NCBI GenBank assembly: GCA_050952935.1
Contig: JBMNLS010000001.1
Span: forward strand, 1,240,001-1,304,000
Source: UBA6115 sp050952935
Lineage (GTDB): Bacteria; Bacillota; Clostridia; Christensenellales; Aristaeellaceae
Direction of reading: 5' to 3'
Length of the DNA stretch: 64,000 nt
The position numbers were made by a program, and so were the translations under genes. Shown here piece after piece: positions 16,074-21,828 of this stretch. The notes below the pieces were generated by a model. That model was given only the letters and a program-made list of their open reading frames with translations. It ran no database searches and was not told where the DNA came from. How positions within the stretch are numbered: the first letter of the stretch is position 1; each line of letters begins with the position of its first letter.

Positions 16074-16355
16074 ATGACAAACCGCAACCTGGGTCGCTTC
16101 TATACACACCTGGCCTTCAGCGAATGGGACGGCTACGAGACCGGCGCCTTGAACCAGGACTTCCTGGTCAGGGTGACCGACCGAGATTCCACCTGCGAGG
16201 TGTTTGTGTTCGAGCCCAGCCTGCCCGGGGAATCCTGGAACATCCTGGTTCTCAAATACAGCGGGAGCCAAGGCATGAGCCTGGCGCTGAAAACACAGGT
16301 CGAGAAGCTTGCGGACCAACTAGGCGCAGAGGTCAAAGAAACCTTCGGAGACTGA
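16074..16355 (+). CDS. Small acidic protein, unknown function
   Basis: A 93-residue protein (MTNRNLGRFYTHLAFSEWDG...) with AAGGAGGAACACC before its ATG. It is predicted to have a beta-rich first half (FLVRVTDRDSTCEVFVFEP) and a C-terminal helix (LALKTQVEKLADQLGAEVKE). I do not recognise the family. It lies between hammerheads C and D in the amidoligase operon. Its leader hairpin (CCGCGGGCGG-GATAA-GCCGCC) almost repeats the leader of the first operon gene at 14177. Confidence 0.75.
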   Translation: MTNRNLGRFYTHLAFSEWDGYETGALNQDFLVRVTDRDSTCEVFVFEPSLPGESWNILVLKYSGSQGMSLALKTQVEKLADQLGAEVKETFGD

Positions 16356-16358
16356 CCT

Positions 16359-16425
16359 CCCGCCTGATGAGCGCCGGATAGCGCCCGGCCGAAACGCTCC
16401 CAAATCAACTGGGGGGCGTCGCGGG
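16359..16425 (+). ncRNA. Hammerhead ribozyme D (type I)
   Basis: Stem I CCCGC (16359-16363) pairs with GCGGG (16421-16425). The canonical core CTGATGA is at 16364-16370; stem-loop II at 16371-16390 (GCCGG/CCGGC, loop ATAGCGC); GAAA at 16391-16394; stem III CGCTCCC/GGGGGCG of seven pairs with a ten-base loop AAATCAACTG at 16395-16418; UC at 16419-16420. Cleavage is expected after 16420. It starts three bases after the upstream stop codon. It is followed by hairpin AGGAGC-AGC-GCTCCT (16433-16447) and AAAAGGAGG. Confidence 0.9.
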
Positions 16426-16469
16426 AAGCCGCAGGAGCAGCGCTCCTAAATCAAAAGGAGGAACACCTC

Positions 16470-16661
16470 ATGAAAACCACCACATCCGGAACCGGGGAGT
16501 ACGAAGTCGCCTGGCAGGAATTCGACCGCAACGACCGCATTGTCACCAAGACCCGCACATTCAAGACCGAGGAAGGCCGCGCCAAGTTCATTGAGCGAAT
16601 TTCCTACAAAGCATCATTCTTCTGCATCTACGGAACGCGCGATCCGGGCTGCCATTGGTAA
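16470..16661 (+). CDS. Small protein, unknown function
   Basis: A 63-residue protein (MKTTTSGTGEYEVAWQEFDR...) behind an AAAAGGAGGAACACC ribosome site. The first half looks like a beta hairpin with a W-Q-E-F-D-R-N-D-R turn; the second is a helix ending in FFCIYGTRDPGCHW. I recognise no family. It is the last gene immediately preceded by a hammerhead. GC content drops toward the phage average from here. Confidence 0.7.
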   Translation: MKTTTSGTGEYEVAWQEFDRNDRIVTKTRTFKTEEGRAKFIERISYKASFFCIYGTRDPGCHW

Positions 16662-16694
16662 GCACACACTTTCGAATCAAGAAGGAGGACCACC

Positions 16695-16886
16695 ATGAAC
16701 CGCATCTTTGACAAGACAACCTGCTGGAACATTTTTGATCACACAGACACTCCGGAACCACTCTGGGATCTGCAACGCCAAGGAAAACACAGCGATGCCC
16801 GCCGCGCCGCGATCCGGCTCACCCTCAGGCATCCGCTCCGGATGCTCCCAGTCATTGTGAGTTGCCTGCGCTGCAACCGCTCCTGA
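16695..16886 (+). CDS. Small protein, unknown function
   Basis: A 63-residue basic protein (MNRIFDKTTCWNIFDHTDTP...) with AAGGAGGACCACC before the ATG. It contains a possible helix from residue 28 to 58 (GKHSDARRAAIRLTLRHPLR). No family is recognised. The 33-base spacer before it has no hammerhead but keeps the CTTTCGAATCAAG motif seen repeatedly in this region. Confidence 0.6.
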   Translation: MNRIFDKTTCWNIFDHTDTPEPLWDLQRQGKHSDARRAAIRLTLRHPLRMLPVIVSCLRCNRS

Positions 16887-16935
16887 ATCAGCAAGCCCTC
16901 CCGGCCGGGCCATTGACCGGGAGAAAGGTTTTATC

Positions 16936-17163
16936 ATGACAAGCAACATCCTCAAGGAGTCCTCCGTCAGGAGAGGCCGACACGTCATTACTGTCCTGGA
17001 GTTCGATACCGGTGAAATCGTCCTGTACGTCGACGACACACAGACCGGCATCCAGGAGGACATCGCACTTCGGGAATATGTCAACGCCTATGAGATCTAC
17101 TATGACTTCGACCAGGGCTGGATGGCTGGCGGTCAGGAGATTCCTTACCGGGACAGCTTCTGA
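16936..17163 (+). CDS. Small acidic protein, unknown function
   Basis: A 75-residue protein. After a basic start (MTSNILKESSVRRGRH), it has beta strands VITVLEFDTGEIVLYVDD followed by an acidic helix (REYVNAYEIYYDFDQGW). GAGAAAGG lies upstream. No family is recognised. Ordinary composition and a short gap to the cyclotransferase-like gene (18 bases) suggest it is co-translated with it. Confidence 0.65.
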   Translation: MTSNILKESSVRRGRHVITVLEFDTGEIVLYVDDTQTGIQEDIALREYVNAYEIYYDFDQGWMAGGQEIPYRDSF

Positions 17164-17181
17164 ATAGAGAAAGGAACACCT

Positions 17182-17622
17182 ATGAAATACATCGCATATG
17201 GCTCCAACATGAACCAGGAGCAGATGGAACTCCGTTGCCCGGGCGCACAGCTCATCGGCACCGGGCTCCTGAATGGTTATCAACTGGAATTCAACCGTCA
17301 TGCCACCATCGTGGAGAGCAGCAATCCCTTCTCCGCTGTGCCCGTCGCGGTCTGGGAGATCACGCTTGAGCATGAGCAACGGCTAGACCAATATGAGGCC
17401 TTCCCGCTTTACTACTGCAAACTGACCTGCCAGGTGGACATGCTGGAAAGCGAACCCATCGAGGGGATGGTGTACCAGATGAACCGGTTTGAGCACAACC
17501 CTCCGGGCGAAACATATTACCAGGGGATTCGAGATGCTTACGAGTCGCTTGGTTTTCGCTCTGAAGTGGAACAGATTTTGCAGCCTGCCCTGATGCGCAG
17601 CTACCGCCTGGCCAGATGGTAA
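17182..17622 (+). CDS. Gamma-glutamylcyclotransferase-like (AIG2/GGCT fold) protein
   Basis: A 146-residue protein starting MKYIAYGSNMNQEQMELRCP. Y-G-S-N-M is the signature loop that binds the gamma-glutamyl group. It is followed by GTGLLNGYQLEFNRHATIVE, PVAVWEI, and LDQYEAFPLYY, where the Glu of YEAFP fits the catalytic acid of the fold. Such enzymes release pyroglutamate from gamma-glutamyl amides. In an operon with an amidoligase it may cleave or edit the bond the ligase makes; that link is inference, supported by known co-occurrence of the two families. It is the last gene of the plus-strand operon. Confidence 0.87.
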   Translation: MKYIAYGSNMNQEQMELRCPGAQLIGTGLLNGYQLEFNRHATIVESSNPFSAVPVAVWEITLEHEQRLDQYEAFPLYYCKLTCQVDMLESEPIEGMVYQMNRFEHNPPGETYYQGIRDAYESLGFRSEVEQILQPALMRSYRLARW

Positions 17623-17640
17623 ACGTTCTGGAATCAAGAC

Positions 17641-17660
17641 AGCCGCCTGTAAGGGCGGCT
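17641..17660 (+). terminator. Hairpin after the amidoligase operon
   Basis: AGCCGCC-TGTAAG-GGCGGCT, a seven-pair stem 18 bases after the cyclotransferase stop codon. The following bases (CTTGCGTTTG) are only weakly T-rich, so it is a poor intrinsic terminator but a plausible 3' end. Confidence 0.5.
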
Positions 17661-17756
17661 CTTGCGTTTGTCGGGGGAGTTGCGGTTCGTTGAAGGTTTC
17701 CCCGCACTTCTGGCTCCAGGCGCACGTGAAGGCCTTTGTGCGCCAGGAAAGGGAAA

Positions 17757-17779
17757 GAGCAGCCCGCGTTCGGCTGCTC
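17757..17779 (-). terminator. Rho-independent terminator for the leftward 17.8-20 kb genes
   Basis: Read on the minus strand, GAGCAGCC-GAACGCG-GGCTGCTC is followed by TTTCCCTTT. The eight-pair stem lies 16 bases past the stop codon of the 17796-18329 gene. Its position between two convergent transcription units fits a real terminator. Confidence 0.7.
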
Positions 17780-17795
17780 TTGAATCAAGAGGGCT

Positions 17796-18329
17796 TTACT
17801 TCTTCTTTTCAGGTACGGTATCCACCGCTATCTCGCTCTTGTTCCCATCCCACCGGAGGCGCACCAACACCTGACCATCCTTGGCATGGTACACCGCGCA
17901 GAAGGGGTTCTCCCACAGATCCACCATGCCCGGGCAGACCTTGAGTGCCTGTACCCGGAGGGCGTCAAACGACTGCCCTTCCGTCCTGAGCATCCAAGAC
18001 TTGTGCACCTGAAGGAGCGCTTCCGTCTGGCCGCCGAGGACCCGCCCGACCACTTCCTGCATAGACAGCGCTTTGAAATTATGCTCGGGGCCTGTGTTTT
18101 TGAATACCGCCCACTGATCCATCGGGAGGGGATTGCGCATCATGTCCAGCATCGCTTCCGTCATCCCGCACTCGTCGCAGATGTACAGATCCGCATACCG
18201 GCTGAGTGCATTGTGGGCCAGCGACGCCTTGATCGTGTTCCGGCCGCAGCGCGGGCAGGGCATCTTCTCACCGGCGTCCTGGCGCGCTTTCAAATCAAGC
18301 AACCGCTTGTCGATTTCACTCTTCGTCAT
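17796..18329 (-). CDS. Zinc-ribbon protein, unknown function
   Basis: About 177 residues from MTKSEIDKRLLDLKARQ. The frame is open to 18410, but CTGGAGGTACAGC places the start at 18329, overlapping the upstream gene by 14 bases. It has two pairs of cysteines (MPCPRCGRNT at about residue 24 and YICDECGMTE about 30 residues later) forming a probable zinc ribbon, then a mixed domain with GRVLGGQTEALLQ and a beta C-terminus (GQVLVRLRWDGNKSEIAV). Phage proteins with this layout are common in Firmicutes but uncharacterised. Confidence 0.7.
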   Translation of the reverse strand: MTKSEIDKRLLDLKARQDAGEKMPCPRCGRNTIKASLAHNALSRYADLYICDECGMTEAMLDMMRNPLPMDQWAVFKNTGPEHNFKALSMQEVVGRVLGGQTEALLQVHKSWMLRTEGQSFDALRVQALKVCPGMVDLWENPFCAVYHAKDGQVLVRLRWDGNKSEIAVDTVPEKKK

Positions 18330-19134
18330 GCTGTACCTCCAGGGCGACGCTCTCCTTGCGGCTGCGTCGGATCTCCGCGTACTTGTCCCGGTGCTTATTA
18401 GCTTCTGCATCCGTCCGAAACGCGCTATGGCCTTTCAGGTGCTTCAGGAGGAGACTCCGCAGTCCCTTGCTTTCCTTCCCGCCAAAGCCCAGACGGACCA
18501 GCCAGTTGCGCATATAGTACTTCTCGTTCTCCGGATGTTGGAGATCAGGCAACACACGTGTCGCAATCTTCGCGGCCGCAATCAGGTTGACCGTCAGCAA
18601 GGTGTAGACATGAATCACGTCCTGTTTGTCGCTCAGGGGGAAACCGAGGAAGACAGCATCGTCGATGAAATCCACACCGGTGATTTGCCCTCGCGCCTTG
18701 AAGTCATCCACCAAAGCTTTGAAATCCGCAGGGGTCTCTGGCAAGGTCTGCTGGAGGCGCTCAATGACAGCGTCGTCTATCCGGATCGTCTTCTCTTTGA
18801 GCGCTTTCCCCAGCAAGTACTGCTTGCTGTACAGCATCAGGATCAAGTTGCGCAGGGTCTGGACGGAAAGCCCGTCTACAGGGACGCTGATGGTCATTTG
18901 ATCGGGCTCCACCACCGGCTCCGCCTCCAGCCAACCCTTGCTGACAAGAAAACTCTGAATGCCAGTCATGTCCACGTCCTCCGGCAGGATGACCTGTCCC
19001 TCCCTGTCCACCGTCACCCCGCCGATTGTGTAGGCGAAGCTGGGCGGACCGCAATAGACCGCTTCCTCACCCAGGTGTTCGGCCAGGGCGTTCACTAGGG
19101 TCTTGCGGTCAGGGGCTGTTGATTGAATCCTCAT
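18316..19134 (-). CDS. Phage 'virulence-type' protein with amidoligase-like C-terminal module
   Basis: A 272-residue protein (MRIQSTAPDRKTLVNALAEH...). It matches the pattern of proteins called virulence protein in Clostridia phages: an N-terminal GEEAVYCGPPSFAYTIGGVT, a middle VDGLSVQTLRNLILMLYSK, and a C-terminal NEKYYMRNWLVRLGFGGKE. The last part strongly resembles the C-terminus of the amidoligase at 14632-15498. The biochemical function is unknown. AGGAGGTATCGAC precedes the start. It is co-directional with SAM synthetase upstream and the zinc-ribbon gene downstream. Confidence 0.75.
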   Translation of the reverse strand: MRIQSTAPDRKTLVNALAEHLGEEAVYCGPPSFAYTIGGVTVDREGQVILPEDVDMTGIQSFLVSKGWLEAEPVVEPDQMTISVPVDGLSVQTLRNLILMLYSKQYLLGKALKEKTIRIDDAVIERLQQTLPETPADFKALVDDFKARGQITGVDFIDDAVFLGFPLSDKQDVIHVYTLLTVNLIAAAKIATRVLPDLQHPENEKYYMRNWLVRLGFGGKESKGLRSLLLKHLKGHSAFRTDAEANKHRDKYAEIRRSRKESVALEVQHDEE

Positions 19135-19219
19135 GTCGATACCTCCTCGTTTTTGGGTATGACATTACTCACTCGCGCCCCGCGGATAGTCAAGAGAATA
19201 TGAGGAAATATCTGCATCT

Positions 19220-20266
19220 TCACAGTTCCCAAGGCATCCAGTCCCGCCAGAAATGGCCGTAGCTGGAGACACGGTTGTAGTCAACTTCTCGCAGGTGGAG
19301 GAGGGAGATAATTCCTGCTGGCGTCAAGTCGTAGTGCTTTCGAATCCACTGAACGATGTGGCTTTGCGGCAGCCTGCCAGTCCCGAAACAATCCACCGAT
19401 ACAGACACCGGTTCCGCCACCCCGATGGCATAGGCTAACTGCACCTCGCAACGCTTCGCATATCCTGCCCGGACAACGGCCTTAGCAATCTTGCGCGCCA
19501 TGTAGGCGCCGGAGCGATCCACCTTCGTGGGGTCCTTCCCGGAGAAGGCGCCGCCGCCATGCCGGCACGCACCGCCATAGGTATCGGCAATGATTTTCCG
19601 CCCCGTCACGCCCGTGTCCGCGAAGGAGGACCCGACCACAAACCGGCCGGTGGGATTCACCAGCGCTTTGAAATCCGTGTTCAAGTCATACGCCTTAGCG
19701 GTTTCCTGCATGACCGTCTGCACTGCTTCCCGCACGTCTTCCAGGCTTGCGTGCTTGCTGTGCTGGGTGCTGATGAGAAAAGTGTCGATGCACTTGCGCC
19801 TGTAATCGTACGTGACCTGGCTCTTGGCATCCGGCAGCAGGAAGGGATTCCGGCTGTCCTTCAGGCGCTCCAGCGCCGCCGTGGCCAGCACGAAGGGAAC
19901 TGGCAGCATCTCCCGGGTTTCGTTCGTTGCGTAGCCAAACATCATGCCCTGATCACCGGCGCCCTGCTGGTCCACCCCCAGTGCGATGTCCGGGCTCTGC
20001 TTTGAAATCAAGCGGTTCACGGTGTACTGCTCGATGTTCGGCAACCCGATGCCGGCCAGGACACAGTACGTCAGGTCTTTGAAATCAGGTGTGTGGCTCG
20101 AGGTGATCTCACCGGCGATGGTGATGTCATAATCCTTGATCATGCACTCCACTGCCACACGGCTGTCCCGGTCGTTCAGAAGGCAATCCGTCACAATTGC
20201 GTCGGAAATCTGGTCGCAAATCTTGTCCGGGTGTCCGTTGGATACCTGCTCGCTGGTGAATAGCAT
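19220..20266 (-). CDS. metK: S-adenosylmethionine synthetase, phage-borne
   Basis: A 348-residue methionine adenosyltransferase. The diagnostic motifs are all present: FTSEQVSNGHPDKICDQISD with the catalytic His, GAGDQGMMFGYATNET, TGVTGRKIIADTYGG, and the P-loop GGGAFSGKDPTKVDRS. It ends SSYGHFWRDWMPWEL. It is somewhat shorter than typical cellular enzymes (about 380-400 residues), with the shortening in the middle rather than the active site. It would make SAM from methionine and ATP. The same phage has a DNA methyltransferase (12286-13533), so it may supply SAM for methylation during infection. Confidence 0.92.
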   Translation of the reverse strand: MLFTSEQVSNGHPDKICDQISDAIVTDCLLNDRDSRVAVECMIKDYDITIAGEITSSHTPDFKDLTYCVLAGIGLPNIEQYTVNRLISKQSPDIALGVDQQGAGDQGMMFGYATNETREMLPVPFVLATAALERLKDSRNPFLLPDAKSQVTYDYRRKCIDTFLISTQHSKHASLEDVREAVQTVMQETAKAYDLNTDFKALVNPTGRFVVGSSFADTGVTGRKIIADTYGGACRHGGGAFSGKDPTKVDRSGAYMARKIAKAVVRAGYAKRCEVQLAYAIGVAEPVSVSVDCFGTGRLPQSHIVQWIRKHYDLTPAGIISLLHLREVDYNRVSSYGHFWRDWMPWEL

Positions 20267-20295
20267 CGACTCATCTTCCTTTCCTGCAATACGAA

Positions 20296-20319
20296 AGGAG
20301 CAGGTTTGTGCCTGCTCCT
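20296..20319 (-). promoter_or_regulatory. Hairpin in the metK leader
   Basis: AGGAGCAGG-CACAAA-CCTGCTCCT on the minus strand, a nine-pair stem. It lies between the predicted promoter (20335-20364) and the metK start. Only TTTC follows, so it is a weak terminator. It may be an attenuator or a protective 5' hairpin like those after hammerheads B and D (which use the same GGAGC sequence). It does not resemble a SAM riboswitch. Confidence 0.5.
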
Positions 20320-20334
20320 AATGTTCTTGCTGAG

Positions 20335-20364
20335 TATATACTATCACACCAAACAGGGTGACAA
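20335..20364 (-). promoter_or_regulatory. Promoter upstream of metK
   Basis: On the minus strand TTGTCA (20364-20359), an 18-base spacer and TATATA (20340-20335). It lies about 70 bases before the metK start and downstream of the DUF1492 gene, in a stretch more AT-rich than its surroundings. It could start a middle or late transcript that includes metK and the genes to its left. Confidence 0.5.
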
Positions 20365-20405
20365 ATAGTGTCATTTAGTGCCGAGTTTTCTTTTGCGCGG
20401 AAATT

Positions 20406-20828
20406 TTATGCGCACCACTCTGGGATCAACCGCTCAGCAACCTTTAGCGCTTCTCCATGAAGCCTGTGCAGCGACCGCAGTTCATACCCCAGCTCCTTAC
20501 TGATCTTCTCCCACGTCCTGCAGCAGAGATAGCGCTGCTCCATGACGAGTTGGAAGACCGGATTGCGAATCTCACGGATGATCCGCATGTACTCGCGCTT
20601 CATGTCCACGAAGCGGTCAATATCCCGGTTGATCTCGTGCTCCAGATCAATGATCTTGCTGATGATGTCCTGCATCTGGTACAGGTTCCGGGAGCTGCTG
20701 CGGGGCATATCGCTCAAGGTGATGGTGGCCTTGGTGGTCATTTCCCGCAGGGTGCCCAGGTGATCCAGCTTGCTGTTGATCCGCTTGTTCAGCGTCAGTG
20801 CCTGTTCAAAGTATTCCTTGGTGGTCAT
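20406..20828 (-). CDS. DUF1492/ArpU-like transcriptional regulator
   Basis: A 140-residue helical protein (MTTKEYFEQALTLNKRINSK...). The second half has a sigma-70 region 4-like helix-turn-helix (LCCRTWEKISKELGYELRS followed by LHRLHGEALKVAE). This is the usual layout of phage DUF1492 proteins placed just before the late operon, where they are thought to activate late genes. Its start overlaps the upstream gene by four bases (ATGA). The predicted promoter at 20335-20364 follows it directly. Confidence 0.78.
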   Translation of the reverse strand: MTTKEYFEQALTLNKRINSKLDHLGTLREMTTKATITLSDMPRSSSRNLYQMQDIISKIIDLEHEINRDIDRFVDMKREYMRIIREIRNPVFQLVMEQRYLCCRTWEKISKELGYELRSLHRLHGEALKVAERLIPEWCA

Positions 20829-21160
20829 GCCATGTCCTTCCTTTGCTTCATTTCTGCCTGCAGCTTTTGCAGCAGGAGTTTGCCATCCAGATCAGCCAGT
20901 ACCTGGAACCAGGAGGAGAGAAAGAACTTCTTAATCTCCGCCTTTCGCATCTGCAGCCGATCGTCATTCGGCTTGGCCAGCAGCCGCTTGCTCGTGTACC
21001 GGTAGTCATCCACAGCCTTGAGGATGATCGCTTCGGCGAGGTCTGACCACTCATCTCTTCGTGTGTACATATTCACCCCTCCTGCGGCAGCAATTGTGCT
21101 CGCCTGTTTCTGTGCCTGTGGCCTATTGGTATTTGTCAGGGTCAAGAGCTTATGTTTCAT
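20825..21160 (-). CDS. Small phage protein, unknown function
   Basis: A 111-residue basic protein with AAGGAGTGTAGAC in front of its ATG. The N-terminal 30 residues are low-complexity (TNTNRPQAQKQASTIAAAGG), followed by helices with RRDEWSDLAEAIILKAVDDY and KKFFLSSWFQVLADLDGK. No family is recognised. It is translationally coupled to the DUF1492 gene through the ATGA overlap, which suggests a joint role in regulation. Confidence 0.65.
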   Translation of the reverse strand: MKHKLLTLTNTNRPQAQKQASTIAAAGGVNMYTRRDEWSDLAEAIILKAVDDYRYTSKRLLAKPNDDRLQMRKAEIKKFFLSSWFQVLADLDGKLLLQKLQAEMKQRKDMA

Positions 21161-21202
21161 GTCTACACTCCTTCTTCAGGTTGTTGTTTCAATGCCGCCT
21201 TT

Positions 21203-21243
21203 AAGCAGTGAAGCAGTGAAGCAGTGAAGCAGTGAAGCAGTGC
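21203..21243. repeat. Short tandem repeat, five copies of AAGCAGTG
   Basis: Five perfect head-to-tail copies of an eight-base unit in the gap between the VRR-NUC gene and the 20825-21160 gene, just downstream of the VRR-NUC stop codon. Perfect short repeats are prone to slippage, so copy number may vary between isolates. It is too short and has no spacers, so it is not a CRISPR array. Confidence 0.9.
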
Positions 21244-21252
21244 TTTCGTTGT

Positions 21253-21555
21253 TCATTGGTCATTGCGGAGGGCCATACCACGTGCGGTAAGAATGGCCCG
21301 CACCTCGTCCACCGAGCGCACGATTTCTGCCGTGCCGCCCGAAGCGAGGATTTTCTGGAGGGTTGCCTTCTGGAGTGCGGTCGCTTTACCGCTTGTTGTC
21401 TTCACCTCGAAGGCGAAGAACCTGCCGTTCACACAGGCGATGATGTCAGGAATGCCCGCTGTACCGTACATGCCGCCGTGGGTCTTCCAGGCGAAGCAAT
21501 CAGGCACAGTCTTCAAGTATCGGAGGATGGATTGGACGATGTCTTTCTCTGCCAT
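21253..21555 (-). CDS. VRR-NUC domain nuclease
   Basis: A 100-residue nuclease of the VRR-NUC family (PD-(D/E)xK fold). Visible are the N-terminal EKDIVQSILRYLK helix, KTHGGMYGTAGIPDIIAC with the catalytic G-x-P-D, and FFAFEVKTTSGKATALQ with E-x-K, then Q-K. These small phage enzymes process branched DNA, in the role of a Holliday-junction resolvase. The ribosome site is GGAGGCACA. It lies downstream of the primase-helicase in the replication block. Confidence 0.9.
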   Translation of the reverse strand: MAEKDIVQSILRYLKTVPDCFAWKTHGGMYGTAGIPDIIACVNGRFFAFEVKTTSGKATALQKATLQKILASGGTAEIVRSVDEVRAILTARGMALRNDQ

Positions 21556-21828
21556 TGTGCCTCCTTGGCGATGCTGTCTGTTACCTTGTTACCTTGTTAC
21601 TTCAAAAAATGGAGGTGCGCGTATATACGCACGCACACGCACGCGCACGCGTATACGCTCGAGAATTTTTTCCGTGTATAGCCCTAATATTTGAGGTAAC
21701 AAGGTAACAATCGACAAGAAAAGTAGTATTTGTGTAGATGCTGTAAGGGATTTCGGGTGTTACCTCAGGTGTTACCTTAACCGAAAAAGAGGTAACATTT
21801 TGCACTGAAAGGTAACAGATTCCGTTCA

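Noticed and set aside
17641..17660. Fifth hammerhead after the cyclotransferase gene
   Set aside because: The bases resemble a hammerhead stem III (AGCCGCC...GGCGGCT), but no CUGANGA core or GAAA flanks them.
20270..20334. SAM riboswitch upstream of metK
   Set aside because: Only one simple hairpin is present; none of the conserved SAM-I, SAM-II or SAM-III core sequences can be found.
21203..21243. CRISPR-like array
   Set aside because: Direct repeats without spacers; only eight bases per unit. No repeat-spacer array was seen anywhere in the window.
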